Source: Ascidia mentula
Taxonomy: Eukaryota > Chordata > Ascidiacea > Phlebobranchia > Ascidiidae
Assembly (NCBI GenBank): GCA_947561715.1
Contig: OX387203.1
Location: 11,594,001 to 11,658,000 of the forward strand
Reading direction: 5' to 3'
DNA: 64,000 nucleotides
Shown here: one piece after another, positions 26,189 to 39,269 of the stretch
Layout: the number at the start of each line of letters is the position of its first letter
Position numbering within the stretch: position 1 is the first letter of the stretch
Made by a program: the position numbers and the translations under genes
The notes under the pieces: model-generated
Databases searched by the model: none
What the model saw: only the letters and a program-made list of their open reading frames with translations
Told to the model about the DNA's origin: nothing

Positions 26189-28814
26189 TCGCATAGTTAC
26201 ATACGTTGTGCAACCGCAAAAGCAATACTGGAGTATCAACGTTTTCCACAGTATAATAAAGCTTATACTGCAAAAAAATATTTTTTATCGAAAAGTCATA
26301 TACTGCAAAATGGACAAGTGCTGAAATCGCATAGTTACATACGTTGTGCAACCGCAAAAGCAATACTGGAGTATCAGCGTTTTCCACTGTATAATAAAGC
26401 TTGTACTGCAAAAAATTATTTTTTGTCGAAAAGTCATACACTGCAAAATGGACAAGTGCTGAAATCTCACAGTTACATACGTTGTGCAACCGCAAAAGCA
26501 ATACTGGAGTATCAGCGTTTTCCACTGTATAATAAAGCTTGTACTGCAAAAAAATATTTTTCATCGAAAAGTCATATACTGCAAAATGGACAAGTGCTGA
26601 AATCGCATAGTTACATACGTTGTGCAACCGCAAAAGCAATACTGGAGTATCAGCGTTTTCCACTGTATAATAAAGCTTGTACTGCAAAAAATTATTTTTT
26701 GTCGAAAAGTCATACACTGCAAAATGGACAAGTGCTGAAATCTCACAGTTACATACGTTGTGCAACCGCAAAAGCAATACTGGAGTATCAGCGTTTTCCA
26801 CTGTATAATAAAGCTTGTACAGCAAAAAAATATTTTTTATCGAAAAGTCATACACTGCAAAATGGACAAGTGCTGAAATCGCATAGTTACATACGTTGTG
26901 CAGCCGCAAAAGCAATACTGGAGTATCAGCGTTTTCCACTGTATAATAAAGCTTGTACTGAAGAAAATATTTTTCATCGAAAAGTCATATACTGCAAAAT
27001 GGACAAGTGCTGAAATCGCATAGTTACATACGTTGTGCAACCGCAAAAGCAATACTGGAGTATCAGCGTTTTCCACTGTATAATAAAGCTTGTACTGCAA
27101 AAAATTATTTTTTGTCGAAAAGTCATACACTGCAAAATGGACAAGTGCTGAAATCTCATAGTTACATACGTTGTGCAACCGCAAAAGCAATACTGGAGTA
27201 TCAGCGTTTTCCACTGTATAATAAAGCTTGTACTGCAAAAAAATATTTTTTATCGAAAAGTCATATACTGCAAAATGGACAAGTGCTGAAATCGCATAGT
27301 TACATACGTTGTGCAACCGCAAAAGCAATACTGGAGTATCAGCGTTTTCCACTGTATAATAAAGCTTGTACTGCAAAAAATTATTTTTTGTCGAAAAGTC
27401 ATACACTGCAAAATGGACAAGTGCTGAAATCTCAAAGTTACATACGTTGTGCAACCGCAAAAGCAATACTGGAGTATCAGCGTTTTCCACTGTATAATAA
27501 AGCTTGTACTGCAAAAAAATATTTTTTATCGAAAAGTCATATACTGCAAAATGGACAAGTGCTGAAATCGCATAGTTACATACGTTGTGCAACCGCAAAA
27601 GCAATACTGGAGTATCAGCGTTTTCCACTGTATAATAAAGCTTGTACTGCAAAAAATTTTTTTTTGTCGAAAAGTCATACACTGCAAAATGGACAAGTGC
27701 TGAAATCTCATAGTTACATACGTTGTGCAACCGCAAAAGCAATACTGGAGTATCAGCGTTTTCCACTGTATAATAAAAAGCTTGTACTGCAAAAAAATAT
27801 TTTTTATCGAAAAGTCATATACTGCAAAATGGACAAGTGCTGAAATCGCATAGTTACATACGTTGTGCAACCGCAAAAGCAATACTGGAGCATCAGCGTT
27901 TTCCACTGTATGATAAAGCTTGTACTGAAAAAAATTATTTTTCATCGAAAAGTCATATACTGCAAAATGGACAAGTGCTGAAATTGCACAGTTACATACG
28001 TTGTGCAACCGCAAAAGCAATGCTAGAGTATCAGCGTTTTCCACTATATAATAAAGCTTGTACTGCAAAAAAATATTTTTCATCGAAAAATCATATACTG
28101 CAAAATGGACAAGTGCTGAAATCGCTCAGTTACATATGTTGTGCAAACGCAAAAGCAATACTGGAGTACCAGCGTTTTCCACAGTATAATAAAGCTTGTA
28201 CTGAAAAAAATTATTTTTTATCGAAAAGTCATACACTGCAAAATGGACAAGTGCTAAAATCTCATAGTTACATACGTTGTGCAACCGCAAAAGCAATACT
28301 GGAGTATCAGCGTTTTCCACTGTATAATAAAGCTTGTACTGAAAAAAATATTTTTTATCGAAAAGTCATATACTGCAAAATGGACAAGTGCTGAAATCGC
28401 ATAGTTAGATACGTTGTGCAACCGCAAAAGCAATACTGGAGTATCAGCGTTTTCCACTGTATAATAAAGCTTGTACTGCAAAAAATTATTTTTTGTCGAA
28501 AAGTCATACACTGCAAAATGGACAAGTGCTGAAATCTCATAGTTACATACGTTGTGCAACCGCAAAAGCAATACTGGAGTATCAGCGTTTTCCACTGTAT
28601 AATAAAGCTTGCACTGTAAAAATTATTTTTCTTCGAAAAGTCATACACTGCAAAATGGACAAGTGCTGAAATCTCATAGTTACATACCTTGTGCAACCGC
28701 AAAAACAATACTGGAGTATCAGCGTTTTCCACTGTATAATAAAGCTTGTACTGCAAAAAAATATTTTTTATCGAAAAGTCATATACTGCAAAATGGACAA
28801 GTGCTGAAATCGCA
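26189..28814 (+). repeat. Block shared with 53.6-55.4 kb, with a short C-monomer cluster
   Basis: About 26580-28340 matches about 53641-55401 at an offset of 27061 bp, with around ten single-base differences (for example ACTGAAGAAAAT near 26957 and TACATATGTTG near 28132). It holds one 140-bp unit (27771-27785, TAATAAAAAGCTTG) and then C-type markers: GAGCATCAG, TGTATGATAAAG, AAATTGCACAG, GCTCAGTT and GCAAACGC. The same order follows the 140-bp unit at 4180. This places a small island of the 1-8 kb subfamily inside a different domain. The last part (28.34-28.8 kb) has private variants such as TTAGATACG near 28406 and GCACTGTAAAAATT near 28611. Confidence 0.88.
27771..27785 (+). repeat. 140-bp monomer, CTTGTAC form
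   Basis: Same two-base insertion as at 4178 but with the common CTTGTAC. It is followed by the same C-type monomer cluster, so the insertion is shared by descent across at least three domains. Confidence 0.92.
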
Positions 28815-30939
28815 TAGTTACATACGTTGTGCAACCGCAAAAGCAATACTGGAGTATCAGCGTTTTCCACTGTATAATAAAGCTTGTACTGCAAAAAATT
28901 ATTTTTTGTCGAAAAGTCATACACTGCAAAATGGACAAGTGCTGAAATCTCATAGTTACATACGTTGTGCAACCGCAAAAGCAATACTGGAGTATCAGCG
29001 TTTTCCACTGCATAATAAAGCTTGTACTGCAAAAAATTATTTTTTGTCGAAAAGTCATACACTGCAAAATGGACAAGTGCTGAAATCTCATAGTTACATA
29101 CGTTGTGCAACCGCAAAAGCAATACTGGAGTATCAGCGTTTTCCACTGTATAATAAAGCTTGTACTGCAAAAATTATTTTTCTTCGAAAAGTCATACACT
29201 GCAAAATGGACAAGTGCTGAAATCTCATAGTTACATACGTTGTGCAACCGCAAAAGCAATACTGGAGTATCAGCGTTTTCCACTGTATAATAAAGCTTGT
29301 ACAGCAAAAAATTATTTTTTGTCGAAAAGTCATACACTCCAAAATGGACAAGTGCTGAAATCTCATAGTTACATACGTTGTGCAACCGCAAAAGCAATAC
29401 TGGAGTATCAGCGTTTTCCAATGTATAATAAAGCTTGTACTGCAAAAAAATATTTTTTATCGAAAAGTCATATACTGCAAAATGGACAAGTGCTGAAATC
29501 GCATAGTTACATACGTTGTGCAACCGCAAAAGCAATACTGGAGTATCAGCGTTTTCCACTGTATAATAAAGCTTGTACTGCAAAAAATTATTTTTTGTCG
29601 AAAAGTCATACACTGCAAAATGGACAAGTGCTGAAATCTCATAGTTACATACGTTGTGCAACCGCAAAAGCAATACTGGAGTATCAGCGTTTTCCACTGT
29701 ATAATAAAGCTTGTACTGCAAAAAAATATTTTTTATCGAAAAGTCATACACTGCAAAATGGACAAGTGCTGAAATCTCATAGTTACATACGTTGTGCAAC
29801 CGCAAAAGCAATACTGGAGTATCAGCGTTTTCCACTGTATAATAAAGCTTGTACTGCAAAAAATTATTTTTTGTCGAAAAGTCATACACTGCAAAATGGA
29901 CAAGTGCTGAAATCTCATAGTTACATACGTTGTGCAACCGCAAAAGCAATACTGGAGTATCAGCGTTTTCCACTGCATAATAAAGCTTGTACTGCAAAAA
30001 ATTATTTTTTGTCGAAAAGTCATACACTGCAAAATGGACAAGTGCTGAAATCTCATAGTTACATACGTTGTGCAACCGCAAAAGCAATACTGGAGTATCA
30101 GCGTTTTCCACTGTATAATAAAGCTTGTACTGCAAAAATTATTTTTCTTCGAAAAGTCATACACTGCAAAATGGACAAGTGCTGAAATCTCATAGTTACA
30201 TACGTTGTGCAACCGCAAAAGCAATACTGGAGTATCAGCGTTTTCCACTGTATAATAAAGCTTGTACAGCAAAAAATTATTTTTTGTCGAAAAGTCATAC
30301 ACTCCAAAATGGACAAGTGCTGAAATCTCATAGTTACATACGTTGTGCAACCGCAAAAGCAATACTGGAGTATCAGCGTTTTCCAATGTATAATAAAGCT
30401 TGTACTGCAAAAAAATATTTTTTATCGAAAAGTCATATACTGCAAAATGGACAAGTGCTGAAATCGCATAGTTACATACGTTGTGCAACCGCAAAAGCAA
30501 TACTGGAGTATCAGCGTTTTCCACTGTATAATAAAGCTTGTACTGCAAAAAATTATTTTTTGTCGAAAAGTCATACACTGCAAAATGGACAAGTGCTGAA
30601 ATCTCATAGTTACATACGTTGTGCAACCGCAAAAGCAATACTGGAGTATCAGCGTTTTCCACTGTATAATAAAGCTTGTACTGCAAAAAAATATTTTTTA
30701 TCGAAAAGTCATACACTGCAAAATGGACAAGTGCTGAAATCTCATAGTTACATACGTTGTGCAACCGCAAAAGCAATACTGGAGTATCAGCGTTTTCCAC
30801 TGTATAATAAAGCTTGTACTGCAAAAAATTATTTTTTGTCGAAAAGTCATACACTGCAAAATGGACAAGTGCTGAAATCTCATAGTTACATACGTTGTGC
30901 AACCGCAAAAGCAATACTGGAGTATCAGCGTTTTCCACT
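28815..30939 (+). repeat. Seven-monomer HOR of 965 bp, about 2.2 copies
   Basis: The sequence at 28815-29974 matches 29780-30939 at an offset of 965 bp (7 x 138 minus 1). Shared rare variants CACTCCAAAATGG (about 29336 and 30301) and CTGCATAATAAAG (about 29009 and 29974) confirm the register. One 137-bp short B unit per HOR, near 29170 and 30135, explains the missing base. Confidence 0.92.
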
Positions 30940-33900
30940 GTATAATAAAGCTTGTACTGCGAAAAAAATATTTTTTATCGAAAGGTCATATACTGCAAAA
31001 TGGACAAGTGCTGAAATCGCATAGTTACATACGTTGTGCAACCGCAAAAGCAATACTGGAGTATCAGCGTTTTCCACTGAATAATAAAGCTTGTACTGCA
31101 AAAAAATATTTTTCATCGAAAAGTCATATACTGCAAAATGGACAAGTGCTGAAATCGCATAGTTACATACGTTGTGCAACCGCAAAAGCAATACTGGAGT
31201 ATCAGCGTTTTCCACTGTATAATAAAGCTTGTACTGCAAAAATTATTTTTCTTCGAAAAGTCATACACTGCAAAATGGACAAGTGCTGAAATCTCATAGT
31301 TACATACGTTGTGCAACCGCAAAAACAATACTGGAGTATCAGCGTTTTCCACTGTATAATAAAGCTTGTACTGCAAAAAAATATTTAAAGCTTGTACTGC
31401 AAAAAAATATTTTTTATCGAAAAGTCATATACTGCAAAATGGACAAGTGCTGAAATCGCATAGTTACATACGTTGTGCAACCGCAAAAGCAATACTGGAG
31501 TATCAGCGTTTTCCACTGTATAATAAAGCTTGTACTGCAAAAAATTATTTTTTGTCGAAAAGTCATACACTGCAAAATGGACAAGTGCTGAAATCTCATA
31601 GTTACATACGTTGTGCAACCGCAAAAGCAATACTGGAGTATCAGCGTTTTCCACTGTATAATAAAGCTTGTACTGCAAAAATTATTTTTCTTCGAAAAGT
31701 CATACACTGCAAAATGGACAAGTGCTGAAATCTCATAGTTACATACGTTGTGCAACCGCAAAAACAATACTGGAGTATCAGCGTTTTCCACTGTATAATA
31801 AAGCTTGTACTGCAAAAAAATATTTTTTATCGAAAAGTCATATACTGCAAAATGGACAAGTGCTGAAATCGCATAGTTACATACGTTGTGCAACCGCAAA
31901 AGCAATACTGGAGTATCAGCGTTTTCCACTGTATAATAAAGCTTGTACTGCAAAAAATTATTTTTTGTCGAAAAGTCATACACTGCAAAATGGACAAGTG
32001 CTGAAATCTCATAGTTACATACGTTGTGCAACCGCAAAAGCAATACTGGAGTATCAGCGTTTTCCACTGTATAATAAAGCTTGTACTGCAAAAAAATATT
32101 TTTTATCGAAAAGTCATATACTGCAAAATGGACAAGTGCTGAAATCTCATAGTTACATACGTTGTGCAACCGCAAAAGCAATACTGGAGTATCAACGTTT
32201 TTCACTGTATAATAAAGCTTGTACTGCAAAAAATTTTTTTTTGTCGAAAAGTCATACACTGCAAAATGGACAAGTGCTGAAATCTCATAGTTACATACGT
32301 TGTGCAACCATAAAAGCAATACTGGAGTATCAGCGTTTTCCACTGTATAATAAAGCTTGTACTGCAAAAAAATATTTTTCCTCGAAAAGTCATATACTGC
32401 AAAATGGACAAGTGCTGAAATCGCATAATTACATACGTTGTGCAACCGCAAAGGCAATACTGGAGTATCAGCGTTTTCCACTGTATAATAAAGCTTGTAC
32501 TGCAAAAAAATATTTTTTATCGAAAGGTCATATACTGCAAAATGGACAAGTGCTGAAATCGCATAGTTACATACGTTGTGCAACCGCAAAAGCAATACTG
32601 GAGTATCAGCGTTTTCCACTGTATAATAAAGCTTGTACTGCAAAAAAATATTTTTCATCGAAAAGTCATATACTGCAAAATGGACAAGTGCTGAAATCGC
32701 ATAGTTACATACGTTGTGCAACCGCAAAAGCAATACTGGAGTATCAGCGTTTTCCACTGTATAATAAAGCTTGTACTGCAAAAAATTATTTTTCTTCGAA
32801 AAGTCATACACTGCAAAATGGACAAGTGCTGAAATCTCATAGTTACATACGTTGTGCAACCGCAAAAACAATACTGGAGTATCAGCGTTTTCCACTGTAT
32901 AATAAAGCTTGTACTGCAAAAAAATATTTTTTGTCGAAAAGTCATATACTGCAAAATGGACAAGTGCTGAAATCGCATAGTTACATACGTTGTGCAACCG
33001 CAAAAGCAATACTGGAGTATCAGCGTTTTCCACTGTATAATAAAGCTTGTACTGCAAAAAATTATTTTTTGTCGAAAAGTCATACACTGCAAAATGGACA
33101 AGTGCTGAAATCTCAAAGTTACATACGTTGTGCAACCGCAAAAGCAATACTGGAGTATCAGCGTTTTCCACTGTATAATAAAGCTTGTACTGCAAAAAAA
33201 TATTTTTTATCGAAAAGTCATATACTGCAAAATGGACAAGTGCTGAAATCGCATAGTTACATACGTTGTGCAACCGCAAAAGCAATACTGGAGTATCAGC
33301 GTTTTCCACTGTATAATAAAGCATGTACTGCGAAAAAAATATTTTTTATCGAAAGGTCATATACTGCAAAATGGACAAGTGCTGAAATCGCATAGTTACA
33401 TACGTTGTGCAACCGCAAAAGCAATACTGGAGTATCAGCGTTTTCCACTGTATAATAAAGCTTGTACTGCAAAAAAATATTTTTCATCGAAAAGTCATAT
33501 ACTGCAAAATGGACAAGTGCTGAAATCGCATAGTTACATACGTTGTGCAACCGCAAAAGCAATACTGGAGTATCAGCGTTTTCCACTGTATAATAAAGCT
33601 TGTACTGCAAAAATTATTTTTCTTCGAAAAGTCATACACTGCAAAATGGACAAGTGCTGAAATCTTATAGTTACATACGTTGTGCAACCGCAAAAACAAT
33701 ACTGGAGTATCAGCGTTTTCCACTGTATAATAAAGCTTGTACTGCAAAAAAATATTTTTTATCGAAAAGTCATATACTGCAAAATGGACAAGTGCTGAAA
33801 TCGCATAGTTACATACGTTGTGCAACCGCAAAAGCAATACTGGAGTATCAGCGTTTTCCACTGTATAATAAAGCTTGTACTGCAAAAAATTTTTTTTTGT

Positions 33901-34139
33901 CGAAAAGTCATACACTGCAAAATGGACAAGTGCTGAAATCTCATAGTTACATACGTTGTGCAAGCGCAAAAGCAATACTGGAGTATCAGCGTTTTCCACT
34001 GTATAATAAAGCTTGTACTGCAAAAATTATTTTTCTTCGAAAAGTCATACACTGCAAAATGGACAAGTGCTGAAATCTCATAGTTACATACGTTGTGCAA
34101 CCGCAAAAACAATACTGGAGTATCAGCGTTTTCCACTGT
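30940..34139 (+). repeat. Cassette copies and 139-bp units, including the 32.1-33.4 kb cassette
   Basis: 139-bp units occur near 30961 and 33331, each followed by a TTTTTCATCG unit and then a short B unit, a three-unit motif also seen at 17.98 and 22.54 kb. The cassette at 32.14-33.39 kb matches 14.72-15.97 kb at an offset of 17417 bp. Private variants include CCACTGAATAATAAAG near 31080, GCAACCATAAAAGC near 32309, AAGCATGTACTG near 33320 and CTTATAGTTAC near 33664. A local 26-bp duplication at 31361 is listed separately. Confidence 0.87.
31361..31412 (+). repeat. 26-bp tandem duplication inside one monomer
   Basis: The stretch AAAGCTTGTACTGC followed by A7-TATTT is present twice in succession, at 31361-31386 and 31387-31412, making a 164-bp unit. 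Two HindIII sites therefore lie 26 bp apart. I saw this only once in the window, so it is younger than the block duplications around it. Confidence 0.95.
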
Positions 34140-36480
34140 ATAATAAAGCTTGTACTGCAAAAAAATATTTTTCATCGAAAAGTCATATACTGCAAAATGG
34201 ACAAGTGCTGAAATCGCATAGTTACATACGTTGTGCAATCGCAAAAGCAATACTGGAGTATCAGCGTTTTCCACTGTATAATAAAGCTTGTACTGCAAAA
34301 AAATATTTTTCATCGAAAAGTCATATACTGCAAAATGGACAAGTGCTGAAATCGCATAGTTACATACGTTGTGCAACCGCAAAAGCAATACTGGAGTATC
34401 AGCGTTTTCCACTGTATAATAAAGCTTGTACTGCAAAAAAATATTTTTTATCGAAAAGTCATATACTGCAAAATGGACAAGTGCTGAAATCGCATAGTTA
34501 CATACATCGTGCAACCGCAAAAGCAATACTGGAGTATCAGCGTTTTCCACTGTATAATAAAGCTTGTACTGCAAAAAATTATTTTTTGTCGAAAAGTCAT
34601 ACATTGCAAAATGGACAAGTGCTGAAATCTCATAGTTACATACGTTGTGCAACCGCAAAAGCAATACTGGAGTATCAGCGTTTTCCACTGCATAATAAAG
34701 CTTGTACAGCAAAAAAATATTTTTTATCGAAAAGTCATATACTGCAAAATGGACAAGTGCTGAAATCTCATAGTTACATACGTTGTGCAACCGCAAAAGC
34801 AATACTGGAGTATCAACGTTTTTCACTGTATAATAAAGCTTGTACAGCAAAAAAATATTTTTTATCGAAAAGTCATATACTGCAAAATGGACAAGTGCTG
34901 AAATCGCATAGTTACATACGTTGTGCAACCGCAAAAGCAATACTGGAGTATCAGCGTTTTCCACTGTATAATAAAGCTTGTACTGCAAAAAAATATTTTT
35001 TATCGAAAAGTCATATACTGCAAAATGGACAAGTGCTGAAATCGCATAGTTACATACATCGTGCAACCGCAAAAGCAATACTGGAGTATCAGCGTTTTCC
35101 ACTGCATAATAAAGCTTGTACAGCAAAAAAATATTTTTTATCGAAAAGTCATATACTGCAAAATGGACAAGTGCTGAAATCTCATAGTTACATACGTTGT
35201 GCAACCGCAAAAGCAATACTGGAGTATCAACGTTTTTCACTGTATAATAAAGCTTGTACAGCAAAAAAATATTTTTCATCGAAAAGTCATATACTGCAAA
35301 ATGGACAAGTGCTGAAATCGCATAGTTACATACGTTGTGCAACCGCAAAAGCAATACTGGAGTATCAGCGTTTTCCACTGTATAATAAAGCTTGTACTGC
35401 AAAAAAATATTTTTTATCGAAAAGTCATATACTGCAAAATGGACAAGTGCTGAAATCGCATAGTTACATACATCGTGCAACCGCAAAAGCAATACTGGAG
35501 TATCAGCGTTTTCCACTGTATAATAAAGCTTGTACTGCAAAAAATTATTTTTTGTCGAAAAGTCATACATTGCAAAATGGACAAGTGCTGAAATCTCATA
35601 GTTACATACGTTGTGCAACCGCAAAAGCAATACTGGAGTATCAGCGTTTTCCACTGCATAATAAAGCTTGTACAGCAAAAAAATATTTTTTATCGAAAAG
35701 TCATATACTGCAAAATGGACAAGTGCTGAAATCTCATAGTTACATACGTTGTGCAACCGCAAAAGCAATACTGGAGTATCAGCGTTTTCCACTGCATAAT
35801 AAAGCTTGTACAGCAAAAAAATATTTTTTATCGAAAAGTCATATACTGCAAAATGGACAAGTGCTGAAATCTCATAGTTACATACGTTGTGCAACCGCAA
35901 AAGCAATACTGGAGTATCAGCGTTTTCCACTGTATAATAAAGCTTGTACTGCAAAAAAATATTTTTCATCGAAAAGTCATATACTGCAAAATGGACAAGT
36001 GCTGAAATCGCATAGTTACATACGTTGTGCAACCGCAAAAGCAATACTGGAGTATCAGCGTTTTCCACTGTATAATAAAGCTTGTACTGCAAAAAAATAT
36101 TTTTTATCGAAAAGTCATATACTGCAAAATGGACAAGTGCTGAAATCGCATAGTTACATACATCGTGCAACCGCAAAAGCAATACTGGAGTATCAGCGTT
36201 TTCCACTGTATAATAAAGCTTGTACTGCAAAAAATTATTTTTTGTCGAAAAGTCATACATTGCAAAATGGACAAGTGCTGAAATCTCATAGTTACATACG
36301 TTGTGCAACCGCAAAAGCAATACTGGAGTATCAGCGTTTTCCACTGCATAATAAAGCTTGTACAGCAAAAAAATATTTTTTATCGAAAAGTCATATACTG
36401 CAAAATGGACAAGTGCTGAAATCTCATAGTTACATACGTTGTGCAACCGCAAAAGCAATACTGGAGTATCAACGTTTTTC
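34140..36480 (+). repeat. Indel-free HOR marked by CATACATCGTGC
   Basis: The variant CATACATCGTGC, in place of CATACGTTGTGC, occurs at 34501, 35053, 35467 and 36157, and nowhere else that I noticed. The spacings are exactly 4, 3 and 5 monomers. Accompanying markers are CATACATTGC in B units, CTGCATAATAAAG followed by GTACAGC, and CAACGTTTTTCACTG. Every unit from about 34.02 to 37.30 kb appears to be exactly 138 bp, so this is one of the longest stretches without a length change. Confidence 0.9.
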
Positions 36481-39269
36481 ACTGTATAATAAAGCTTGTA
36501 CTGCAAAAAATATTTTTTTGTCGAAAAGTCATATACTGCAAAATGGACAAGTGCTGAAATCGCATAGTTACATACGTTGTGCAACCGCAAAAGCAATACT
36601 GGAGTATCAGCGTTTTCCACTGTATAATAAAGCTTGTACTGCAAAAAAATATTTTTCATCGAAAAGTCATATACTGCAAAATGGACAAGTGCTGAAATCG
36701 CATAGTTACATACGTTGTGCAACCGCAAAAGCAATACTGGAGTATCAACGTTTTTCACTGTATAATAAAGCTTGTACTGCAAAAAATTTTTTTTTGTCGA
36801 AAAGTCATACACTGCAAAATGGACAAGTGCTGAAATCTCATAGTTACATACGTTGTGCAACCGCAAAAGCAATACTGGAGTATCAGCGTTTTCCACTGTA
36901 TAATAAAGCTTGTACTGCAAAAAAATATTTTTTATCGAAAGGTCATACACTGCAAAATGGACAAGTGCTGAAATCGCATAGTTACATACGTTGTGCAACC
37001 GCAAAAGCAATACTGGAGTATCAGCGTTTTCCACTGTATAATAAAGCTTGTACTGCAAAAAATTATTTTTTGTCGAAAAGTCATACACTGCAAAATGGAC
37101 AAGTGCTGAAATCTCATAGTTACATACGTTGTGCAACCGCAAAAGCAATACTGGAGTATCAGCGTTTTCCACTGTATAATAAAGCTTGTACTGCAAAAAA
37201 TTATTTTTCTTCGAAAAGTCATACACTGCAAAATGGACAAGTGCTGAAATCTCATAGTTACATACGTTGTGCAACCGCAAAAGCAATACTGGAGTATCAA
37301 CGTTTTCACTGTATAATAATGCTTGTACTGCAAAAAAATTTTTTTTGTCGAAAAGTCATACACTGCAAAATGGACAAGTGCTGAAATCTCATAGTTACAT
37401 ACGTTGTGCAACCACAAAAGCAATACTGGAGTATCAGCGTTTTCCACTGTATAATAAAGCTTGTACTGCAAAAAAATATTTTTTATCGAAAGGTCATATA
37501 CTGCAAAATGGACAAGTGCTGAAATCGCATAGTTACATACGTTGTGCAACCGCAAAAGCAATACTGGAGTATCAGCGTTTTCCACTGTATAATAAAGCTT
37601 GTACTGCAAAAAAATATTTTTCATCGAAAAGTCATATACTGCAAAATGGACAAGTGCTGAAATCGCATAGTTACATACGTTGTGCAACCGCAAAAGCAAT
37701 ACTGGAGTATCAGCGTTTTCCACTGTATAATAAAGCTTGTACTGCAAAAAAATATTTTTTATCGAAAAGTCATATACTGCAAAATGGACAAGTGCTGAAA
37801 TCGCATAGTTACATACGTTGTGCAACCGCAAAAGCAATACTGGAGTATCAGCGTTTTCCACTGTATAATAAAGCTTGTACTGCAAAAAATTATTTTTTGT
37901 CGAAAAGTCATACACTGCAAAATGGACAAGTGCTGAAATCTCATAGTTACATACGTTGTGCAACCGCAAAAGCAATACTGGAGTATCAGCGTTTTCCACT
38001 GTATAATAAAGCTTGTACTGCAAAAATTATTTTTCTTCGAAAAGTCATACACTGCAAAATGGACAAGTGCTGAAATCTCATTGTTACATACGTCGTGCAA
38101 CCGCAAAAACAATACTGGAGTATCAGCGTTTTCCACTGTATAATAAAGCTTGTACTGCAAAAAAATATTTTTTATCGAAAAGTCATATACTGCAAAATGG
38201 ACAAGTGCTGAAATCGCATAGTTACATACGTCGTGCAACCGCAAAAGCAATACTGGAGTATCAGCGTTTTCCACTGTATAATAAAGCTTGTACTGCAAAA
38301 AATTATTTTTTGTCGAAAAGTCATACATTGCAAAATGGACAAGTGCTGAAATCTCATAGTTACATACGTTGTGCAACCGCAAAAGCAATACTGGAGTATC
38401 AGCGTTTTCCACTGCATAATAAAGCTTGTACAGCAAAAAAATATTTTTTATCGAAAAGTCATATACTGCAAAATGGACAAGTGCTGAAATCTCATAGTTA
38501 CATACGTTGTGCAACCGCAAAAGCAATACTGGAGTATCAACGTTTTTCACTGTATAATAAAGCTTGTACTGCAAAAAATATTTTTTTGTCGAAAAGTCAT
38601 ACACTGCAAAATGGACATGTGCTGAAATCTCATAGTTACATACGTTGTGCAACCGCAAAAGCAATACTGGAGTATCAGCGTTTTCCACTGTATAATAAAG
38701 CTTGTACTGCAAAAAAATATTTTTTATCGAAAGGTCATATACTGCAAAATGGACAAGTGCTGAAATCGCATAGTTACATACGTTGTGCAACCGCAAAAGC
38801 AATACTGGAGTATCAGCGTTTTCCACTGTATAATAAAGCTTGTACTGCAAAAAAATATTTTTCATCGAAAAGTCATATACTGCAAAATGGACAAGTGCTG
38901 AAATCGCATAGTTACATACGTTGTGCAACCGCAAAAGCAATACTGGAGTATCAGCGTTTTCCACTGTATAATAAAGCTTGTACTGCAAAAAATTATTTTT
39001 CTTCGAAAAGTCATACACTGCAAAATGGACAAGTGCTGAAATCTCATAGTTACATACGTTGTGCAACCGCAAAAGCAATACTGGAGTATCAGCGTTTTCC
39101 ACTGTATAATAAAGCTTGTACTGCAAAAAAATATTTTTCCTCGAAAAGTCATATACTGCAAAATGGACAAGTGCTGAAATCGCATAATTACATACGTTGT
39201 GCAACCGCAAAGGCAATACTGGAGTATCAGCGTTTTCCACTGTATAATAAAGCTTGTACTGCAAAAAAT
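36481..39269 (+). repeat. Mixed satellite monomers without a clear local HOR
   Basis: A, B and CATCG units in mixed order, with an A6-T9 unit near 36790, a 137-bp unit CAACGTTTTCACTG near 37300 followed by A7-T8, and a short B unit near 38023. Near 38.08-38.26 kb two units read CATACGTCGTGC and one reads CTCATTGTTAC. The order from about 38.16 to 38.57 kb resembles the 34-36 kb HOR, including CATACATTGC near 38324 and CTGCATAAT near 38413. Nothing other than satellite is present. Confidence 0.85.

Noticed and set aside
33759..37286. 1175-codon minus strand open frame
   Set aside because: Same cause as the + frame: the complementary strand of a 138-bp unit without stops in one frame. Its length reflects an indel-free stretch, not a gene.
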